Below, in pieces: positions 8,516-15,407 of a DNA stretch of 38,190 bases. Source of the stretch: an uncultured Clostridia bacterium (GTDB taxonomy: Bacteria; Bacillota; Clostridia; Christensenellales; UBA1242); assembly GCA_947629505.1 (NCBI GenBank), contig CANRDW010000008.1, forward strand, positions 1-38,190, given 5' to 3'. A program made the position numbers and the translations under genes. Position 1 is the stretch's first letter, and each line of letters starts with the position of its first letter. Below the pieces are notes generated by a model. The model was not told where the DNA came from and searched no databases. It worked only from the letters and a program-made list of their open reading frames with translations.

Positions 8516-9888
8516 AAAAGAAGATTATCTCAATTGTTGCGATTTTGTTGGTTGTGGCGATAACCGCCGCACTGATTCCTTTGTTTATTCCAAAGAAAAC
8601 GGATTTAACAACAAAAAATTTTGTTGATACAGACGAAGTTTTGTTAAATCCGGGCAAAGGCTTTGTGGACTATGGAACAATGATTTACAACGGAGCAGAG
8701 GACTATGTTTCGATTGGCTATCACAGATTTAATTGGGTGAAAATTGAGCCGACGGAGGGGGATTATCATTTTGATGAAATTGAACACAAGATTGAATCCT
8801 ATGCGAAACGAAACAAAAAATTTGCCTTTGGCGTGATGTGTGTCAACACTTCGGCGGACCTTGAATACGTGACTCCGCAATATGTTTTTGAAAAAGGTGC
8901 AAAAAGTTATGACGCAAAACTTGAAAGCGGCATCTATCAAAAAGTGCCGTCATGGACAGACCCTGTTTATTTGGAATGCGTGAACAAGTTTGTCAAAGCG
9001 CTGGGTGACAAATTTAACGGGGATGAAAGAATTGCCTTTATCGATATTTTGTCATATGGAAATTGGGGTGAGCAGCACCTATATCATATAGAAGTTGATG
9101 ACCGTGACTACATGAAAAAAGAGAAAATAACGCCCGAATTTTTCAGAGAAAACTATGTAAAACCGTATATGGAGGCTTTCCCTGACACGCTTTTGTTCAA
9201 TCCATGGGGAGAAGAAGATTTCAACGAGGTGTATGAAGAACTCATCGATGAGGGCGTGAGTTTAAGGCGAGATGGAATTGTAAAATACACAAATGGCCTT
9301 GATATGCTTGCAAAATGTTATGGGAAATTGCCGGTTGTGTTTGAATATGCGGGGAATTATAAAGATTACATTCCAAACGAAGAAGAGGAGTTTAACACAG
9401 AACTTCAAAAGGCAATAGATATTGCAAAGCCATCCTACATTGAGTTGGACGAAGATTGGTTTAAAAACAACAAAGAATATTGCGCATATCTTGCCAACAG
9501 AATGGGCTATTATTTCAGATTAAAACAGGCGCAGTTTCACCGCAATATGAAACTTGGTGATTGTACAACAATAAATCTGACTTTTGCCAACGATGGAGTT
9601 GCGCCAATATATGAAAAGTGTTTGGTGTATGTTGGACTTTTGGATGAAAACGGAGAAGTTGTTGAAAAAAAATTGACAGATTTGAATCCAAAAACTTGGC
9701 TTCCGGACACAAAAATTCAACAGTCAGTTCATCTTACAATTGACGAAAAAATGGCCGCCGGAGAATACACTTTAGCGGTGGGGCTTTTTGTAAACGAAGA
9801 AGATGAAAATCCAACATATCTGCTTGGCAGCGAGGGCAAAAATGCAAACAATTGGTATGTTTTAGGAGATGTTAATTTGTCAATTTAG
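8512..9888 (+). CDS. Membrane-anchored DUF4832-type glycoside-hydrolase-like protein, 458 aa
   Basis: Residues 4-27 are an N-terminal hydrophobic anchor or signal segment (no lipobox Cys). From residue about 45, LNPGKGF and YHRFNWVKIEPTEGDYHFDEIE match the start of the TIM-barrel, beta-galactosidase-like proteins that carry DUF4832. The phrase DILSYGNWGE (178-187) places a likely catalytic acid, Glu187, at the end of a barrel strand. Residues about 340-458 form a beta-sandwich typical of the DUF4832 C-terminal part (INLTFANDGVAPIY ... GEYTLAVGLFV). AAAGGTG supports the start, which overlaps the previous stop by 4 nt. It probably acts outside the cell on a glycan; the substrate is not predictable. 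A 14-bp terminator follows. Confidence 0.75.
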   Translation: MKKKIISIVAILLVVAITAALIPLFIPKKTDLTTKNFVDTDEVLLNPGKGFVDYGTMIYNGAEDYVSIGYHRFNWVKIEPTEGDYHFDEIEHKIESYAKRNKKFAFGVMCVNTSADLEYVTPQYVFEKGAKSYDAKLESGIYQKVPSWTDPVYLECVNKFVKALGDKFNGDERIAFIDILSYGNWGEQHLYHIEVDDRDYMKKEKITPEFFRENYVKPYMEAFPDTLLFNPWGEEDFNEVYEELIDEGVSLRRDGIVKYTNGLDMLAKCYGKLPVVFEYAGNYKDYIPNEEEEFNTELQKAIDIAKPSYIELDEDWFKNNKEYCAYLANRMGYYFRLKQAQFHRNMKLGDCTTINLTFANDGVAPIYEKCLVYVGLLDENGEVVEKKLTDLNPKTWLPDTKIQQSVHLTIDEKMAAGEYTLAVGLFVNEEDENPTYLLGSEGKNANNWYVLGDVNLSI

Positions 9889-9928
9889 AAAAAATTTTGC
9901 AAAAAAATCAGCCAAAATTTAAAAGAAA

Positions 9929-9975
9929 AAATGTAGAAGATTTTTTGAAAAATAATCTTCTACATTTCTTTATTT
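9929..9975 (+). terminator. Intrinsic terminator after the DUF4832-type gene
   Basis: A perfect 14-bp stem, AAATGTAGAAGATT (9929-9942) with AATCTTCTACATTT (9954-9967), is followed by CTTTATTTA. It is strong and correctly placed 40 nt after the stop. Confidence 0.85.
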
Positions 9976-9985
9976 ATAAGGTGTT

Positions 9986-10003
9986 CGTTATGAAAACATA
10001 ACG
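9986..10003. repeat. Short perfect inverted repeat CGTTATG-AAAA-CATAACG
   Basis: A 7-bp perfect dyad with AAAA between the arms, located between the terminator and the Spo0A-box palindrome. It has no T-tail, so it is not a terminator. It could be an operator for another regulator; function unknown. The remaining bases 10032-10093 are AT-only filler with nothing recognised. Confidence 0.5.
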
Positions 10004-10006
10004 ATT

Positions 10007-10031
10007 ATTTGTCGAATTGTTTTCGACAAAT
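10007..10031. promoter_or_regulatory. Palindromic pair of Spo0A boxes
   Basis: ATTTGTCGAA and TTCGACAAAT are perfect inverted repeats separated by TTGTT. Each arm holds an exact 0A box (TGTCGAA / TTCGACA), the known Spo0A binding site. It lies about 60 nt upstream of the -35 of the first Spo0A-like gene, a position suited to activation or autoregulation by the proteins encoded next to it. Confidence 0.7.
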
Positions 10032-10093
10032 ATTACAAAAAATAAAATTAAAAAATAAAATATTAAAAAATATTGTAAATTTTATCAAATCGT

Positions 10094-10122
10094 TTGGAAT
10101 TTTGCTAAAAGTGTGCTAGAAT
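10094..10122 (+). promoter_or_regulatory. Promoter of the Spo0A-like gene cluster
   Basis: TTGGAA (10094-10099), 17-nt spacer, TAGAAT (10117-10122) with an extended TGC just before the -10. Transcription would begin near 10129, downstream of the TTG start used in the ORF track, which favours the ATG at 10172. Confidence 0.65.
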
Positions 10123-10171
10123 ATGATTGAAATTGATGAATTTTTCACTTAAGATTAAAAGGATGGCTGCC

Positions 10172-10555
10172 ATGACTGAAGAGGAGTTTGAAAGGGCAAA
10201 AATTATAAAATTGACTTTCTTAAAAATAGGAATCAGATGCGACATGCATGGGTTTAATTATTTTTGCGATGCCGTCAATTATGCAATTGAAAATCCAAAT
10301 CTTTTAAATCATCTGTGTGATGGACTTTATAAAAAAGTTGGCGAAAAATATCATGTTAAAAAGACGGACAGTGTGGAAAGATGCATGAGGCATGCCCTTG
10401 ACGATTGTTTTGAGAAAAAGACATATGCGCGCGTGGATTTTTCACAAGATTTTTTAAAATTAAACAACAAGCCGACTGTCGGCGGGCTTATCAGAACAGT
10501 TGCGGAAAGTTATATGCTTGGTCTGTTGGAATTTAAAAAAGATGGCGCTTGTTAA
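10172..10555 (+). CDS. Receiverless Spo0A C-terminal-domain protein 1, 127 aa
   Basis: The whole protein resembles the C-terminal DNA-binding domain of Spo0A: an IGIRCDMHGFNYF helix pair (IGVPAHIKGYLYL in B. subtilis Spo0A), LYKKVGEKY, the recognition-helix phrase DSVERCMRHAL (SRVERAIRHAI in Spo0A) and the closing block NKPTVGGLIRTVAE (KPTNSEFIAMVAD). There is no phosphoacceptor receiver domain, so phosphorelay control is not expected. I chose ATG 10172 (MTEEEF) over the track's TTG 10127 because AAGGATGG lies at good spacing and the N-terminus then matches the third paralog. It probably binds TGTCGAA-type sites, including those directly upstream. It is first of three paralogs, with 34 nt to the next. 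Confidence 0.85.
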   Translation: MTEEEFERAKIIKLTFLKIGIRCDMHGFNYFCDAVNYAIENPNLLNHLCDGLYKKVGEKYHVKKTDSVERCMRHALDDCFEKKTYARVDFSQDFLKLNNKPTVGGLIRTVAESYMLGLLEFKKDGAC

Positions 10556-10589
10556 TCTCTTTTTTATTTGTTTTTAAAAGGAGTTTGAT

Positions 10590-10949
10590 ATGAAAGAAAC
10601 TAAAGAAAATGTTGCAAGATATGCCTTGGAACAACTTGGAATCAACAAAAAACACAACGGCTTTGATTTTTTGCTTGATGCAATAGTAAAAGTTATTTCA
10701 AATCCAAAACTTATTTTCAATTTGCCAAAATTATACAAGGCAGTTGCAGACAAAAACAATATTGAAATTGAAACAAGAGTTGTTTCAGACATCCGCAACT
10801 CAATTGCGCTTGCTTCAAAATCTGGAAAACTTGCAAACATCAACAAACTTTATGGTTTTCAAGTTTTTTATCCTACATACACTCCAAGAAATGCAGAATT
10901 TATCCGCTTGATTGCGGAATATTATATTTTGAAATTGTATATCGCATAA
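10590..10949 (+). CDS. Receiverless Spo0A C-terminal-domain protein 2, 119 aa
   Basis: A diverged paralog of its neighbours with the same layout: LGINKKHNGFDFLLDAI, LPKLYKAVADKN, the recognition-helix region RVVSDIRNSIALA and the closing block TPRNAEFIRLIAEYY. The ERAxRH motif of Spo0A is reduced to SDIRNS, so its DNA specificity may differ or binding may be weak. AAAAGGAG lies 6 nt before the ATG. It follows protein 1 after 34 nt without a terminator, so co-transcription is likely. It is the most divergent of the three and could modulate the others by competition or heterodimerisation; that is inference. Confidence 0.75.
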   Translation: MKETKENVARYALEQLGINKKHNGFDFLLDAIVKVISNPKLIFNLPKLYKAVADKNNIEIETRVVSDIRNSIALASKSGKLANINKLYGFQVFYPTYTPRNAEFIRLIAEYYILKLYIA

Positions 10950-10966
10950 TTCGACAAAGTTAGACA
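10950..10966. promoter_or_regulatory. Tandem Spo0A boxes with 10-bp period
   Basis: TTCGACA (exact 0A box, 10950-10956) is followed after 3 bp by TTAGACA (one mismatch, 10960-10966), with a weaker third match TCGGACG at 10970. Direct repeats at 10-bp spacing are the arrangement used by Spo0A at known promoters. The site lies directly after the stop of protein 2 and upstream of protein 3. Confidence 0.6.
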
Positions 10967-10985
10967 TAATCGGACGTGCTTTTTG

Positions 10986-11015
10986 TTGGTTTTTGTAGAA
11001 AAAACAAGATATAAT
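10986..11015 (+). promoter_or_regulatory. Probable promoter of the third Spo0A-like gene
   Basis: TATAAT at 11010-11015 has a poor -35 (TTGGTT, 18-nt spacer). A good -10 with a weak -35, placed about 20 nt after the tandem 0A boxes, fits a promoter that depends on an activator bound upstream. The -35 choice is uncertain. Confidence 0.45.
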
Positions 11016-11056
11016 AGCAAAGGCTTCGGCTTTTGTATATTTTTTTAGGAGTTTTT

Positions 11057-11434
11057 ATGAGTGAAGAAAAGTTGTTAGAAATTAAAAAGGTTGTCAAAAA
11101 GGCCTTTATTCGTATTGGAATCAAATGTGATATGTTGGGATATAAATATCTTTGTCAGTGTTCGGAAGAAATAATATTCCATCCAGAACTGATTGAAAAT
11201 TTGTGTAATGGGCTGTATAAGGTTATTGCGGCAAAGAATGGAGTTGAAAGAAGCAACAACATAGAAAGAGCAATGCGCACTGCAATTGAACTTTGCTATG
11301 ACACAACAGGCTTTTTAGAATTAAACAGAATGTTCAACATGAATTTGTTTACAATAAATGATAAGCCCACCGCAGGTGAGCTTATCAAACTTGTTTCAGA
11401 ATATTATTGCTTAGATTTGTGGAAAGAAAACTAA
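11057..11434 (+). CDS. Receiverless Spo0A C-terminal-domain protein 3, 125 aa
   Basis: Closely related to protein 1: IGIKCDMLGYKYL, LCNGLYKVIAAKNG, the recognition-helix phrase NNIERAMRTAIELC and the closing block DKPTAGELIKLVSEYY, all aligning with the Spo0A effector domain. The track start is a TTG at 11033, but AGGAG five bases before ATG 11057 and paralog alignment (MSEEKLLE / MTEEEFER) favour 11057. There is no receiver domain. It has its own TATAAT and tandem Spo0A boxes upstream. Its stop codon TAA overlaps the stop of convergent glyQS, leaving no space for a terminator. Confidence 0.85.
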   Translation: MSEEKLLEIKKVVKKAFIRIGIKCDMLGYKYLCQCSEEIIFHPELIENLCNGLYKVIAAKNGVERSNNIERAMRTAIELCYDTTGFLELNRMFNMNLFTINDKPTAGELIKLVSEYYCLDLWKEN

Positions 11435-12801
11435 AAACTGATTTTTGATTGAATGTAAGGGCAGAGTTCGCTGATTTTTAAGCGAATTTGCTGCATAGTG
11501 TCACGGTCACGGATTGTCACGGTGTCATCTTCAAGTGTGTCAAAATCAATTGTCACGCAGAAAGGAGTGCCGATTTCGTCCTCACGGCGATAGCGCTTTC
11601 CGATTGAGCCCGCTTCGTCATAGTCACACATAAACTGTTTGGACAAGATTGCAAACACCTCTTTTGCCTTATCTGAAAGATTTTTTTGAAGTGGAAGCAC
11701 AGCAACTTTATAAGGTGCGATTGCAGAGTGCAGGTGCATAACAACGCGTGTGTCGCCGCCCTCCAAAGTTTCTTCGTCATAGGCTTCACACAAAAGTGCA
11801 AGTGTAAGTCTGTCCGCTCCGATTGAATATTCAATTACAGTTGGAAGAAATTTCTCGTTTGTCACAGGGTCGAGATAAAGCATGCTTTTGCCGCTGAATT
11901 CTTGGTGGCGTGATAAATCCCAAGTGCCGCGATGATGTATGCCGTTGAGTTCTTGCCAGCCAATTGGAAAGAGATATTGAATGTCGCACGCTGCTTTTGC
12001 ATAGTGGGCAAGTTTGTCATGGTCGTGGAAGCGCAAATGTTCGTCTTTCAAGCCTAAATCTTCAACAAATTGTTTTGCGCGAACTTTGTAATCTTCATAA
12101 AAATTCATGCTGTCCTCTGCCTTGCAGAATTTTTGAAGTTCCATCTGCTCAAATTCGATTGTTCGAAAAAGGAAGTTTCCTGGCGTGATTTCATTTCTGA
12201 AAGATTTTCCAATTTGAGCGATTGCAAAAGGCACTTTTGCACGCGCTGTTCTTTGAACATTCAAAAAGTTGACATATTCGCCTTGGCAAGTTTCAGGGCG
12301 AAGATAAACTGTGTCGGCTTCCGCTTCAAGTGTTCCGCGGGAGGTTGTAAACATTGGATTAAATTTTCGAATAGGCGTAAAGTCACGTTTGCCGCAAACG
12401 GGGCAGCGAACATCATGCTCTTCGATGTATTTTTCCATCTCTTCGTTTGTCATTGCTTCGGCGCTGACAGTTCCTTTGCTGTGATTTTCAATCAAAGTGT
12501 CGGCGCGGTGACGCGTTTTGCAGTTTTTGCAGTCCATTTTCGGGTCGCCAAAACTGTCAACATGCCCTGATGCCTTCCAAACTGTTGGATTCATCAAAAT
12601 GGCTGCGTCAACGCCATAGGTGTTTGCGTCCTCTTGCACAAAGCGTTTCCACCATGCGCGTTTGATGTTGTTTTTAAGTTCCACACCAACGGGGCCAAAG
12701 TCCCAAGTGTTTGCAAAGCCGCCATAAATTTCGCTTCCTGGAAAGACAAAGCCGCGCGCCTTGCAGACGTTTACAATTTTGTCCATGTTTTTAAGTTCCA
12801 T
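11431..12801 (-). CDS. glyQS: Glycyl-tRNA synthetase (alpha2, class II), 456 aa
   Basis: Charges tRNA-Gly with glycine in the cytoplasm. The N-terminus (NVCKARGFVFPGSEIYGG, then WDFGPVGVELKNNIK) is typical of the eukaryote-like homodimeric GlyRS. Class II motif 2 is visible as FRNEI near residue 200 and motif 3 as GADRLTLALL near 325. A Cys4 block (DCKNCKTRH ... VRCPVCGKRDF, residues about 90-145) forms the zinc site seen in many bacterial members. The C-terminal anticodon-binding domain begins around YKVAVLPLQ. Length matches the family. It is preceded by a T-box leader and its own promoter, so expression rises when tRNA-Gly is uncharged. Confidence 0.97.
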   Translation of the reverse strand: MELKNMDKIVNVCKARGFVFPGSEIYGGFANTWDFGPVGVELKNNIKRAWWKRFVQEDANTYGVDAAILMNPTVWKASGHVDSFGDPKMDCKNCKTRHRADTLIENHSKGTVSAEAMTNEEMEKYIEEHDVRCPVCGKRDFTPIRKFNPMFTTSRGTLEAEADTVYLRPETCQGEYVNFLNVQRTARAKVPFAIAQIGKSFRNEITPGNFLFRTIEFEQMELQKFCKAEDSMNFYEDYKVRAKQFVEDLGLKDEHLRFHDHDKLAHYAKAACDIQYLFPIGWQELNGIHHRGTWDLSRHQEFSGKSMLYLDPVTNEKFLPTVIEYSIGADRLTLALLCEAYDEETLEGGDTRVVMHLHSAIAPYKVAVLPLQKNLSDKAKEVFAILSKQFMCDYDEAGSIGKRYRREDEIGTPFCVTIDFDTLEDDTVTIRDRDTMQQIRLKISELCPYIQSKISF

Positions 12802-12830
12802 AACTTTCTCCTTTTAAATTTGCATAGATT

Positions 12831-12966
12831 AAAAAACGCCTCTATGCCTTTATGCATAGGGGCGATTAAATGACCGCTGTTCCACCCTAATTCGTGAAAA
12901 TTCACCTCATTTATGTCTTTACGCCGACAAGCGTTTGCTCGGGAGTTGCCAATTCCGTCATTGCAT
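12831..12966 (-). promoter_or_regulatory. T-box riboswitch leader of glyQS, with terminator
   Basis: On the minus strand the T-box sequence AGGGTGGAACAGCG lies at 12888-12875. The terminator CGCCCCTATGC-loop-GCATAGAGGCG with TTTTTT lies at 12864-12831. Stem I is short: GTTTATG can pair with CATAAAT at its base, and only about 63 nt are enclosed. A GGC glycine codon (12950-12948, within TTGGCAAC) is the likely specifier. The transcript would start near 12966. The stem I fold and the specifier are my manual reading. Confidence 0.88.
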
Positions 12967-12971
12967 AAACA

Positions 12972-13000
12972 ATTTTATGTCATTTTTTGCTTTTTGTCAA
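12972..13000 (-). promoter_or_regulatory. glyQS promoter
   Basis: TTGACA (13000-12995), 17-nt spacer, TAAAAT (12977-12972) on the minus strand, directly upstream of the T-box leader and right after the end of the ABC-F gene. Confidence 0.8.
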
Positions 13001-13031
13001 CAATTTTGATGTAAAAAGCGAAAAAATAGCC

Positions 13032-14612
13032 TTAATTTTTGTATTTTTCCATGTATTCTTCATATGACATCTGTTTGTCGATGATGGTGTTTTCGTCCAC
13101 AATGTCAATGATTCGATTTGCGACAGTTTCAATAATTTCTTGGTCGCCGGTTGCAAAAAGCATTGCGCCTTTGAAATTTTGCATGCCTTTGTTCAGGGAA
13201 GTGATGCTTTCAAGGTCAAGGTGATTTGTAGGCTCGTCGAGAATCAAAAGATTTCCGCTTTCAAGCATGATTTTTGCAAGCATACATCTCACTTTTTCGC
13301 CGCCGGAAAGGACATTCACTTCTTTCAAACTCTCTTCGCCAGAGAAGAGCATTCTTCCAAGCCAGCCGCGCACATAACTTTCTGTTTTATCTTTTGAATA
13401 CTGTCTAAGCCAATCCACAATGGACAGGTGACAGCCCTCAAAATATTCGCGATTATCCTGTGGAAGATAAGACCATTTTATTGTTTTGCCAAACTTAACA
13501 GTGCCGCTGTCAGCCTCTTCTTTTCCTGCCAAAATATTGAAAAGAGTTGTCAAAACAAGGCTGTTTGCAGATAAAAACACAATTTTTTGGTCATGTTCCA
13601 CTGTAAATGACAAATTTTTAAACATGCCTTTTTTGGTGAGATTTTCAACTTTTAAAATCTCTTTTCCAATTTCTTGTTCATATTTAAAGTCAACATATGG
13701 ATATTTGCGTGAAGATGGCTTCAAATCATCAAGAGTGAGTTTTTCAAGTTCTTTCTTGCGGCTTGTGGCTTGTTTGGATTTAGAAGCATTTGCCGAGAAA
13801 CGTGCGATAAAGTCTTTGAGTTCTTTTGCGCGCTGTTCCGCCTTTTTGTTCTGTTCTTTTGCCTGTCTTGCAAGAAGTTGGCTTGTTTCATACCAAAAGT
13901 CATAGTTTCCAAGATACATATTTATTTCGCCAAAGTCAACATCGCAGATATGTGTGCAAACTTTGTTTAAAAAGTGACGATTGTGCGAAACAATGATGAC
14001 AATATTTTCAAAATCAAGCAAGAAATTTTCCAGCCAACGAATGGTTTTAAAGTCCAAATTGTTTGTCGGCTCGTCCAAAATAAGAATGTCTGGATTGCCA
14101 AAAAGCGCCTGAGCAAGCAAAACTTTCACCTTTATTTTTGCGTCAAGTTCGCTCATAGTCTTTTCAAAAAGTTCTTCGCCAACTCCAAGATTTTGAAGAA
14201 GTGTTTTGGCTTGTCCATCTGCTTCCCATCCGCCAAGTTCGGCAAATTCGGTTTCAAGTTCGCCGGCACGAATGCCATCTTCATCCGAAAAATCTGCTTT
14301 TGCATAAAGGGCGTCTTTTTCTGCCTGAATTTCCATAAGGCGCTTATGTCCAAGAAGAACGGTGTTTAAAACGGTTTCGCTGTCATATTTGTTTTGATTC
14401 TGTTCCAAAACAGACATTCTTTCACCCGGCGTGATAAAAACTTCGCCGGTGTTTGGCTCGATTTCACCGGTGAGAATTTTTAAAAAAGTTGATTTTCCAG
14501 CCCCGTTGGCACCAATGATGCCATAGCAGTTGCCTTTTGTGAATTTTAAGTTTACATCTTTGTATAATTTTCTGCCACCAAATGCAAGTGACACATTTAT
14601 TGCTTGAATCAT
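13032..14612 (-). CDS. ABC-F family ATPase with one degenerate ATP site, 526 aa
   Basis: A soluble tandem-NBD protein without membrane segments; ABC-F proteins act on ribosomes as translation factors or antibiotic-resistance factors. NBD1 has Walker A GANGAGKST (34-42) and Walker B ILILDEPTNNLD, but its signature reads ELDAKIKVKVLL instead of LSGGEK. NBD2 has an intact LSGGEKVRCML and LLILDEPTNHLD, but its Walker A reads SANSLVLTT, with the P-loop Gly and Lys lost. Because sites form between Walker A of one NBD and the signature of the other, one site is fully intact and one fully degenerate. The linker is Lys/Arg-rich (residues about 240-310). The general layout recalls the YkpA/YbiT subgroup. 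It overlaps the upstream gene by 4 nt. Confidence 0.9.
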   Translation of the reverse strand: MIQAINVSLAFGGRKLYKDVNLKFTKGNCYGIIGANGAGKSTFLKILTGEIEPNTGEVFITPGERMSVLEQNQNKYDSETVLNTVLLGHKRLMEIQAEKDALYAKADFSDEDGIRAGELETEFAELGGWEADGQAKTLLQNLGVGEELFEKTMSELDAKIKVKVLLAQALFGNPDILILDEPTNNLDFKTIRWLENFLLDFENIVIIVSHNRHFLNKVCTHICDVDFGEINMYLGNYDFWYETSQLLARQAKEQNKKAEQRAKELKDFIARFSANASKSKQATSRKKELEKLTLDDLKPSSRKYPYVDFKYEQEIGKEILKVENLTKKGMFKNLSFTVEHDQKIVFLSANSLVLTTLFNILAGKEEADSGTVKFGKTIKWSYLPQDNREYFEGCHLSIVDWLRQYSKDKTESYVRGWLGRMLFSGEESLKEVNVLSGGEKVRCMLAKIMLESGNLLILDEPTNHLDLESITSLNKGMQNFKGAMLFATGDQEIIETVANRIIDIVDENTIIDKQMSYEEYMEKYKN

Positions 14613-15319
14613 TTTACCCTCGTTTTTGTAAGTTTTGCCGTTTTTGGTTTTTCAGTCAAAACGGGCTCTTTTTTCACTTTTTCCACGTTTTTTTCAGTTT
14701 TTTTAACGTTTTTTGCCTCTTTTTTCTGTGTTTTTTGAATTTTTGGCTGAATTTCTGCAGGTTGTTTTTGTTTTCTTTTTTGCCTTTCTTTTTTGTTTAT
14801 TTCTTCAAGTTTTTGAGTGTATGAAAGGTTGTAATTTTCTTCCAAATGTTCAACTGTGCCATTGAAATCAAAGTCAGGCAAATAAATTTTATTTAAAATT
14901 TCGCCAAAAATCGGATCGAGATTAAACACTTCTTGATAGGCGTTTGTTTCATCAATCTCCTGCCCGCGAAAATCTTTCAGGACAAGCCTTGTCAAAACAA
15001 TTCTGATTGAAAGATAATTGACAAGTTTTTTATAAAAATCTTCAGATAAAATTTTCTTTAAATTTTTATTTTTTTTCAATTTTTTGCAATTATAAAGCGA
15101 CATTTCAAAATAATTTTTTATTATTTTTTTATTATTAAAAATAAATTCCGGGAAAATTATTTTATTTTCCATTTGTTTTAAAAATAAAATTCGCTTAATT
15201 TCTTCTTCATCCGCCGAAAAATCCTTTGACAAAGGGCACAACCCCGTCAATTTATACACCTTTCCCACACGGCGATTTACGATATTTAAATAATTGTAAA
15301 TTTCCAAATTTGTTTTCAT
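14609..15319 (-). CDS. Hypothetical protein with Lys-rich tail, 236 aa
   Basis: No family recognised. Residues 1-165 look like a compact helical domain (IYNYLNIVNRRVGKVYKLTG, then alternating charged and hydrophobic helices with several FNLDPIFGEIL-type turns). Residues about 170-236 are low-complexity and very basic (KKERQKRKQKQPAE, KKTEKNVEKVKKEP), which suggests RNA or nucleic-acid contact or a disordered tail. It is translationally coupled (ATGA overlap) to the ABC-F translation factor, so a ribosome- or RNA-related role is a reasonable guess. The ATG lies only 7 nt after a perfect -10 with no Shine-Dalgarno sequence, so the mRNA is probably leaderless. Confidence 0.75.
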   Translation of the reverse strand: MKTNLEIYNYLNIVNRRVGKVYKLTGLCPLSKDFSADEEEIKRILFLKQMENKIIFPEFIFNNKKIIKNYFEMSLYNCKKLKKNKNLKKILSEDFYKKLVNYLSIRIVLTRLVLKDFRGQEIDETNAYQEVFNLDPIFGEILNKIYLPDFDFNGTVEHLEENYNLSYTQKLEEINKKERQKRKQKQPAEIQPKIQKTQKKEAKNVKKTEKNVEKVKKEPVLTEKPKTAKLTKTRVK

Positions 15320-15326
15320 ATTTTTT

Positions 15327-15355
15327 ATTATAGCCGAAAAATCTTTTTATGTCAA
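15327..15355 (-). promoter_or_regulatory. Perfect consensus promoter of the ABC-F operon
   Basis: TTGACA (15355-15350), 17-nt spacer, TATAAT (15332-15327) on the minus strand. Both hexamers are perfect. The start codon is 15319-15317, so transcription should begin at or next to the ATG. Confidence 0.85.
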
Positions 15356-15407
15356 CTTTAATTTTTATTTTATTTAATATTTATTTAATTTTTTATGCTT
15401 AATTTAG

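Noticed and set aside
10007-10031. LexA (SOS) box interpretation of the dyad
   Set aside because: It lacks GAAC-N4-GTTC; both arms match TGTCGAA exactly, and the neighbours carry Spo0A-type domains.
11021-11036. Possible hairpin AAGGCTTCGGCTTTTG
   Set aside because: The arms are direct (GGC...GGC), not inverted, so no stable stem forms.
11033-11056. TTG start of the track for the third Spo0A-like protein (and TTG 10127, 15512, 34074)
   Set aside because: In each case a better start with an RBS lies downstream, and for 10127 and 34074 the predicted transcription start lies after the TTG.
12070-12570. 166-aa plus-strand ORF opposite glyQS
   Set aside because: Shadow of a certain housekeeping gene on the other strand; Cys/Phe-rich composition typical of antisense frames.
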